A DNA stretch of 64,000 bases from Tumidithrix helvetica (GTDB taxonomy: Bacteria > Cyanobacteriota > Cyanobacteriia > Pseudanabaenales > Pseudanabaenaceae). The notes beneath the pieces are model-generated. The model was not told the DNA's origin, did not search any database, and saw only the letters and a list, made by a program, of their open reading frames with translations. Each line of letters begins with the position of its first letter. Positions within the stretch are counted from its first letter, which is position 1. The DNA lies in contig NZ_CBDDRA010000003.1 of NCBI RefSeq assembly GCF_965232925.1, forward strand, positions 1 to 64,000, in the 5' to 3' direction. Position numbers and translations under genes: made by a program. Positions 59,690-64,000 of the stretch are shown here, one piece after another.

Positions 59690-59782
59690 TTTTAAATTTA
59701 CAATTTCAACATAGTCTGAATTTTAATCTTAATAACTCTTACCCTGCAGAGCAGAATCAGATATCTGGAAAGACATTGCCTA

Positions 59783-60151
59783 TCACTTTTGCTTGAACCC
59801 GTTGGGACAAAGCTTAACAAACTCTTGGGTCAGAGAGAGGTCATCCGTAAATGATTTCTGTAATTTTTGGGCTGACTCCTTATTTGGAGGATTCCCTACA
59901 ATTTCAGCAGCACTCTTTGCGCTATCAATAAATCTTGTCTGAATTGCTTTTAGCTTTGGCTCGGTTATGTTAGCTTGCTGAAATTTATTTGCCTTGTCCT
60001 TGTAAAAATTAACAGCAGACTCTTTATTGGTAAAAGGTGGTGGATTAGTAAAAACAATCGCACCAATCAGGGTACATTGAGATTCCAACGAAGGGGAGCA
60101 ACCAACAATTAAAGTTAATGAGACGCTTATTATTGCAACGTACTTTTTCAT
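59783..60151 (-). CDS. Small lipoprotein with paired cysteines
   Basis: 122-aa predicted lipoprotein with signal peptide and lipobox LIVGC, an early Cys (SQCTLIG) and a late Cys (KLCPNGFKQK), helical Lys/Glu-rich body. The same plan appears in the lipoprotein at 23063, suggesting one family. AT-rich like its neighbour. Function unknown. Confidence 0.7.
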   Translation of the reverse strand: MKKYVAIISVSLTLIVGCSPSLESQCTLIGAIVFTNPPPFTNKESAVNFYKDKANKFQQANITEPKLKAIQTRFIDSAKSAAEIVGNPPNKESAQKLQKSFTDDLSLTQEFVKLCPNGFKQK

Positions 60152-60372
60152 TTAATTTAACTCGCTAAGGACAGCCATGTTCATTATGGCATTTTCACGA
60201 AATTTTTAAGTATTTAAATAACTTAACTCGAAATCTATAGATGATCGAATGACGGTTTCAGCGAACCCCTAAATCTGGGAAGAGGTTTATATGATAATCC
60301 CAATGTAGATTGGTGTTGTTTAATTCTCATTTCTTGGGATATTAAAAAAGTAATAAAAGAAAAGACTTGTAT

Positions 60373-61479
60373 ATGTCTACTTCAACCGATCTTGAATGGA
60401 TGCATCGCTGCTTGGAATTAGCGCAACGAGCTAGAGGCTACACGTCTCCCAATCCGATGGTGGGGTGTGTGATTGTCAAAGATGGCGAAGTATTAGGGGA
60501 GGGATGGCATCCTGCGGCGGGACAGCCCCATGCGGAGGTGTTTGCACTCAGAGCAGTACAGGCAAACTATCCCGATAATCCCGACCTTACAAAGGGAGCA
60601 ACTTTATATGTCAATTTAGAGCCTTGCAATCACCACGGACGCACGCCTCCCTGTTCAGAAGCAATTATCCAAGCAGGAATCGGGGAAGTCTTTGTCGGTA
60701 TGGTCGATCCCGATCCGCGCGTGTCTGGAGGGGGCTGCGATCGCTTGCGGGCTGCGGGCATCAAAGTCACCGTCGGCATAGCCGAAGCAGAATGTCAGGC
60801 ATTGAATGAAGCATTTTGCCATCGCGTTTTGCATCAAGTCCCATTTGGCATTCTCAAATATGCCATGACCCTGGATGGCAAGATTGCCACCACTTCAGGG
60901 CATAGCTACTGGATTACGGGCGAACCTGCTCGGCGAGTGGTGCATAGGCTTAGGGCTGACTGCGATGCGGTGATTACGGGTGGGAATACAGTACGACTTG
61001 ATAATCCTCACTTAACGACGCACGGTCTCAGCGATCGCGCTCCCCTGCGAGTCGTACTGTCTCGTAGTTTGGATCTTCCCAATGTAGCGAATCTTTGGCA
61101 AGTCGATGCCGTACATCAAACCCTTGTGGTTACATTGCCCAACCAAAATCCCCAACTTCAAACCAGCCTGCGCGATCGCGGCGTAGAGGTTTTAGAAATC
61201 CCCAACCTGTCAGTTCAATTGGTGATGACCGAACTCGCTCAGCGTGGGTGTAATTCCGTTTTATGGGAATGTGGGGGGGTATTGGCGGCTCAAGCGATCG
61301 CCGCAGGCGCAGTCCAAAAAATCTATGCTTTTATCGCCCCCAAGCTAATCGGTGGTGAGAATGCTCCCAGCCCTATTGCCGATCTAGGGTTTGACCAGAT
61401 GACGCAAGCGCGATCGTTGCATCGAACAAATATGCAGCAAATTGGAAACGACTGGCTGATTACAGGCTATTTGAATTAG
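60373..61479 (+). CDS. ribD: Bifunctional riboflavin deaminase/reductase
   Basis: 368-aa riboflavin enzyme with an N-terminal deaminase (SPNPMVGCVIV, zinc motif in PHAEVFAL with NLEPCNHHGRTPPC) and a C-terminal reductase (FGILKYAMTLDGKIAT, DAVITGGNTVRLDNP and LWECGGVLAAQAI). It converts the pyrimidine intermediate in two steps. The ATG at 60373 was preferred over a TTG at 60367. It converges with the PLD gene with 9 bp between. Confidence 0.96.
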   Translation: MSTSTDLEWMHRCLELAQRARGYTSPNPMVGCVIVKDGEVLGEGWHPAAGQPHAEVFALRAVQANYPDNPDLTKGATLYVNLEPCNHHGRTPPCSEAIIQAGIGEVFVGMVDPDPRVSGGGCDRLRAAGIKVTVGIAEAECQALNEAFCHRVLHQVPFGILKYAMTLDGKIATTSGHSYWITGEPARRVVHRLRADCDAVITGGNTVRLDNPHLTTHGLSDRAPLRVVLSRSLDLPNVANLWQVDAVHQTLVVTLPNQNPQLQTSLRDRGVEVLEIPNLSVQLVMTELAQRGCNSVLWECGGVLAAQAIAAGAVQKIYAFIAPKLIGGENAPSPIADLGFDQMTQARSLHRTNMQQIGNDWLITGYLN

Positions 61480-61488
61480 CCACTAAAT

Positions 61489-62979
61489 TTACTGTAAAGG
61501 AATCTCCTCCGCTGGTTTGGGTGGTTGCTTTTTGGGCTCTTTAGCAGGTTCCTTAATGTTTAGCGAACAAGCCCTTGGAGCTTCTTGGCTGAGTTTAGCG
61601 GTTGGGCCGAAGGTAGCATTTTTATATAAGCGATCGAACTCCCGTTGGTAATGGGCAGCAACCAAAGTATTTTGAATCACCAAAAGCGTTTCATCATTTG
61701 TGTAATTCGCAGCATTAGACCAGTTATGGGAACCTGTAATCACCATATTTTGATCGACCACAGCAAATTTGTGATGCAGTAAATCGCCTGTAGCTAAAGT
61801 TGGCACACCCACAGTGTTAATTGGTTTTGCCCAAGCATGACCTTCTTCGTTTTTGCAATCTAGCGTAGAGACAAAACCCCACATATCAAGGGTTGAAGAA
61901 TATTCACGATAGGCAAACTGCGGATCGACCAAAACTCTTATTTGGACGCCTCTTTGCTCTCTGATTTCTAAAACATCAGCTATTTTTGGCGCAGAAAAGA
62001 CAAACAGAGCCATATCTGCTGATTTTGTTGCTCCTGCCAGACTTGTGCTAATTAATCCATTACTGGTTTGTTCTAAAGGTGTATCTTGCTTGTCTGGAGA
62101 AAACTTGACCCGCACCTGGGCATCATCAACTAATACATAGGCAATGCGACGATGCGGTTTTTTGACACCAAATAAACTATCAGTCTTACCTCCAGGTCCA
62201 TCGCCCCACATGAGGTTAAACTCTTCGGTAAAGAGGTTGGCAATTTCTTGACTCTCGATTTTAACGAGATTGTTGGCATTTCCTAGGGTTCCGACCGTGG
62301 CAAAATCACCATGCATATCGCTTAAAGTAAAATTCGCAGAGCCAAATAAAACGAGTTTGCGATCGACGATCGCAAACTTATGGTGCATGAGTCCGCGCCC
62401 CTTCGTGCCATCGGCGGTGTCATCAATCCATTCCAAATTTGCTTTTTTAATGATGCGAATAGCATCGCTTTGGTCTAGCTCGGCATCGCTGAGTTTGCCG
62501 TCTCCATCGCGATCGGCAAATTTAACAAAGTCGAGATATTTTTCGCTCTCTCGGCTATTAAACTTAGCCAGTTCTTCGGGGCTATATTCGCTCCAGCCTC
62601 GACTGTACCTGTTTTCTAAAATGAGGCGTACCTTTACACCAGCCGCCTTGCGATCGCTCAATGCTTTGGCAATATTTGGTAGCCGCAGCTCTTGAACTGC
62701 TACATCAACACTAACTTTGGCTTGGTTAATCTGCTCCACCAAAATCTTCTCTAGGTCATCCCCCGCACGCTTGATCCGACGATATGGGTCAGTATAGGAA
62801 TTGGCTTGATTATAGTTAAAATATGCCTGAATGCGTGGATGCTGCGGTAAGGCATTAAGTCCGCTCTGGCAAGCAGTGACAGATAGAACAACGATCGCCA
62901 AAGTGCCTATGCAGAGGGCAAAGTAAACTAGCTGGCGACTCAGGCGATAATAAGACTGAAATACGATCGAAAAATCCAT
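61489..62979 (-). CDS. Phospholipase D-like lipoprotein with EF-hand loop
   Basis: 496 aa with an N-terminal hydrophobic segment and lipobox VTAC, so attached to an envelope membrane. Two HKD motifs show a PLD superfamily protein: HHKFAIVDRKLVLFGSANFT (H199, K201, D206) and HHKFAVVDQNMVITGSHNWS. Before the first, residues 156-167 (DRDGDGKLSDAE) form a perfect calcium-binding EF-hand loop, unusual inside a PLD fold. The C-terminal tail is rich in Lys and Pro. It may be a phosphodiesterase or nuclease controlled by calcium (inference). Confidence 0.88.
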   Translation of the reverse strand: MDFSIVFQSYYRLSRQLVYFALCIGTLAIVVLSVTACQSGLNALPQHPRIQAYFNYNQANSYTDPYRRIKRAGDDLEKILVEQINQAKVSVDVAVQELRLPNIAKALSDRKAAGVKVRLILENRYSRGWSEYSPEELAKFNSRESEKYLDFVKFADRDGDGKLSDAELDQSDAIRIIKKANLEWIDDTADGTKGRGLMHHKFAIVDRKLVLFGSANFTLSDMHGDFATVGTLGNANNLVKIESQEIANLFTEEFNLMWGDGPGGKTDSLFGVKKPHRRIAYVLVDDAQVRVKFSPDKQDTPLEQTSNGLISTSLAGATKSADMALFVFSAPKIADVLEIREQRGVQIRVLVDPQFAYREYSSTLDMWGFVSTLDCKNEEGHAWAKPINTVGVPTLATGDLLHHKFAVVDQNMVITGSHNWSNAANYTNDETLLVIQNTLVAAHYQREFDRLYKNATFGPTAKLSQEAPRACSLNIKEPAKEPKKQPPKPAEEIPLQ

Positions 62980-63216
62980 CTAAGCAATACTTCAGACTGC
63001 ATTTTCAGTTTATTCTCTCACGGGAATGCGCGATCGCTTACAACCTTGTCTAAAGCCGTTAAGTGTACCTTGCCCCTGTCCATCGCTTGCATAACTATGA
63101 TTTTGGGGTATGTTTCACGCTCCATTCTTATCTAAAAACAACGACGATTTTGCCCTGCTCCTGGGATAAATTAGATTGTTCGCTATGCCATATATTTCAT
63201 TCATCAAGAAAAATTT

Positions 63217-64000
63217 ATGAAAAAAACAAAACATAAAATTGTGGCGATCGCTTTCGGACTGGGCGCGATCGCTTTTGGTGTCAGCCCCACGATCGCAGGT
63301 AACTCCTGCACCGAAGAGGCGATCTCAGATATCGATCGGCAACTTCCCGTCGTCTTCACTAAGACCGATCTCATAGCGCTCAGCGGCAGATCTGTGAGAT
63401 TGTATGGGCGCTATCAGCCAGATTTGTCCATCTGTCCAAGCTCATCTGGAAATCCTTCTGAGTCTTGCCCTGCCCAAATTGTGTTACAGGATGGCTGGAT
63501 CGTTCCGATTTCGCCTAGAGGTAAAGCCATTCGGCGCAATCCTGATGAACTTACAAAATATGCCCAACAGCCGATCGAAGCGATCGGTCGGGTGAGTTGG
63601 TGGGAAAATTCCTTCCCTGCTTCAGGAATTGATATTCAAAAACTTCGTCTAACCTGTGGCAACATTCCACTTCAAGCTATGACAAAAATAGACCCCAGCG
63701 ATCGCGCGAGCAATCCTTCCTCGGTTGATGCCCTCAATCAAACGCCACCCATCGGGGCTTTGGGCGTTCCACTTGGCTCAATTGTTACGATCTCAGGCTC
63801 AGTCAGTCAAAACCTGCAGGGTTCAAAAAGCGATCGCTTAGATCTGGCTTTAACTGTAGAGCGTGTGAACGAGCGCCCCCTCCCCAAGCCAGTCATCATT
63901 CCATTTCAACTGTTTATGACAGCTCAAGTTTCCCAACCTGTGTTGGCGCGAAAATTTAGATATGTTGGCTATGAGACAGGCGGATTTACGGGTATTCCCA
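63217..64000 (+). CDS. Secreted hypothetical protein, cut by window end
   Basis: Open frame of 261 codons running off the window. Begins MKKTKHKIVAIAFGLGAIAFG, a signal peptide ending near SPTIAG, then a Cys-containing domain (CTEEAISDIDRQLPV, CPSSSGNPSESCP, LTCGNIPLQAM) and a beta-rich part with RLDLALTVERVNERPLP. No family recognised. HIP1 cores and codon use look native. The C-terminus is missing. Confidence 0.65.
   Translation, partial: MKKTKHKIVAIAFGLGAIAFGVSPTIAGNSCTEEAISDIDRQLPVVFTKTDLIALSGRSVRLYGRYQPDLSICPSSSGNPSESCPAQIVLQDGWIVPISPRGKAIRRNPDELTKYAQQPIEAIGRVSWWENSFPASGIDIQKLRLTCGNIPLQAMTKIDPSDRASNPSSVDALNQTPPIGALGVPLGSIVTISGSVSQNLQGSKSDRLDLALTVERVNERPLPKPVIIPFQLFMTAQVSQPVLARKFRYVGYETGGFTGIP

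Noticed and set aside
1..64000. tRNA, rRNA, 6S, tmRNA or prophage
   Set aside because: I looked at the gaps on both strands and saw no cloverleaf-like set, no conserved rRNA stretches and no phage genes. A covariance-model search could still find small RNAs I missed.

Overview
The window looks like a chromosomal stretch of a cyanobacterium. The octamer GCGATCGC and its core GCGATCG occur in most genes and gaps, as in HIP1-rich cyanobacteria. Many genes belong to families found almost only there: a CopM-like DUF305 protein, an NblB-like HEAT protein, an SLH-domain iron-uptake porin, DUF2301, DUF2808, DUF3318, ComFB, IctB and an Npun_R2479-type HD protein. Gene content and base composition would suit a Pseudanabaena-like filamentous species, but that placement is inference. 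No rRNA, tRNA, CRISPR array, prophage or transposase gene was recognised.

Layout. 1-228: remnant of a small antitoxin-like gene. 240-4475: copper module, with a divergent DUF305 copper binder, a MerR regulator with its overlong-spacer operator, a CopA-type ATPase and a membrane-anchored cupredoxin. 4651-8157: leftward polysaccharide cluster (Wzy/ligase-like membrane protein and two family 2 glycosyltransferases). 8294-13193: pheS, NblB-like protein, porin and a 2OG oxygenase. 13197-19776: another glycosyltransferase, clpS with a CPBP protease, a sugar transferase, holA, aroB and infC. 19914-25920: PilP-like lipoprotein, DUF2301, methyltransferase, a lipoprotein with a decayed duplicate, and a response regulator followed by a Tat-exported NrtA/CmpA-like binding protein. 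26253-28759: overlapping PP2C phosphatase and FHA-kinase genes. 28765-37128: SagB-type double nitroreductase, cysteine-cluster protein, PLP lyase with MgtC, Uma2 and Rpn nucleases, and an arginine/lysine/ornithine decarboxylase. 37138-45598: hisH, surE, agmatine deiminase, YbjN protein, alaS and grxD. 45677-55678: double ComFB protein, TetR, HtrA, ECF sigma/anti-sigma pair, small membrane protein with ictB, larB, folD and crtE. 55709-64000: PAP2-like protein, a deaminase toxin with its Imm1 immunity gene, HD hydrolase, XRE regulator, atypical RNase III-like protein, ribD, a PLD lipoprotein with an EF-hand loop, and a truncated secreted protein.

How it fits together. Most of the window is ordinary housekeeping gene content arranged singly or in short operons. 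The accessory signals are: (1) a deaminase/Imm1 pair with no secretion or delivery region attached, next to the XRE and RNase III-like genes; (2) a dispersed, roughly 100-bp palindromic element present in five intergenic copies whose hairpin arms carry paired base changes; (3) a self-contained MerR-controlled copper module; and (4) several two-gene switches (phosphatase/kinase, sigma/anti-sigma, regulator/binding protein). The decarboxylase at 34761 and the agmatine deiminase at 40026 could supply two successive steps of polyamine synthesis.
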